Shown here: piece by piece, positions 63,939-64,000 of the stretch
How positions within the stretch are numbered: position 1 is the first letter of the stretch
Layout of the letters: each line of letters starts with the position of its first letter
Source of the DNA: Candidatus Omnitrophota bacterium
Lineage (GTDB): Bacteria > Omnitrophota > Gorgyraeia > JABMRG01
Length of the DNA stretch: 64,000 nucleotides
Direction: 5' to 3'
Assembly (NCBI GenBank): GCA_030593065.1
Contig: JAUVHV010000003.1
Location: 1-64,000, forward strand
Notes under the pieces: model-generated
What the model saw: the letters and a program-made list of their open reading frames with translations, nothing else
What the model was told of the DNA's origin: nothing
The model's database searches: none
Translations under genes and position numbers: made by a program

Positions 63939-64000
63939 TGTCATTTGGTTTAAAAAATTCTAAAATAGTAATTATTTTAACAGTAATTATTTTCTTAATC
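63938..64000 (+). CDS. Start of a membrane or secreted protein, truncated by window end
   Basis: An ATG at 63938 overlaps the preceding stop (TAATG) and the frame is open to the window edge. The 21 visible residues (MSFGLKNSKIVIILTVII then FLI) form a short basic N terminus followed by a hydrophobic stretch, so a signal peptide or membrane anchor. Identity cannot be judged. Confidence 0.6.
   Translation, partial: MSFGLKNSKIVIILTVIIFLI

Overview
The window is 64 kb of low-GC, gene-dense chromosome from a diderm, LPS-making bacterium. All genes but one lie on the + strand, mostly in tight operons with 1-8 nt overlaps. It carries a type IV pilus system, a complete Kdo branch, LPS transport genes and many sugar transferases. 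Gene content and sequence style suggest a candidate-phylum lineage such as Omnitrophota. That placement is inferred; no rRNA or other phylogenetic marker settles it. I see no tRNA, rRNA, CRISPR array, phage or transposase gene.

Layout. 1-6.6 kb: the end of metG, tatD, a CPBP protease, mtnA, thiL, tsaE, tsaB and alr. 6.6-14.6 kb: a pilus operon opening with a tiny MerR-like regulator, then pilM-pilN (fused), pilO-like, pilP-like, secretin, pilB and pilC, followed by a pilin gene with its own consensus promoter and a terminator. 14.6-18.3 kb: two divergent large membrane proteins of possible GT-C type. 18.3-33.3 kb: ilvDBNC-leuA, aroE, pilD, aroC, aroK, dprA, a secreted HEAT protein, topA and a Xer recombinase.

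33.4-54.4 kb is an envelope super-cluster. It holds waaA, lpxK, an LpxL-ELM1 fusion, a GT4-GT9 fusion, another GT4, a polysaccharide deacetylase, three more GT9 heptosyltransferase-like genes, the RfaE1 kinase, kdsB, kdsA, a GAF-GGDEF protein, a PilT-like ATPase, kdsD, kdsC, a second LpxL, an LptC-LptA fusion and lptB. KdsD, KdsA, KdsC, KdsB and WaaA together cover arabinose-5-phosphate formation through Kdo transfer to lipid A. 54.5-64 kb: hpf, tig, clpP, a class V aminotransferase with serA, a homocitrate/Re-citrate-synthase-like enzyme, purA, an unknown secreted protein, a 26-residue basic protein, an OmpA-like lipoprotein and the start of another membrane or secreted protein.

The most unusual non-coding content is palindromic DNA. 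A 103-bp imperfect palindrome occurs twice in opposite orientation, 44 kb apart, and its outer arms differ between copies while still pairing. A second family of about 74 bp, one copy with perfect 32-bp arms, sits on both sides of aroC. A third structured element follows the deacetylase gene. Several near-consensus sigma-70 promoters are visible. A back-to-back pair between the two GT-C-like genes predicts almost leaderless mRNAs.
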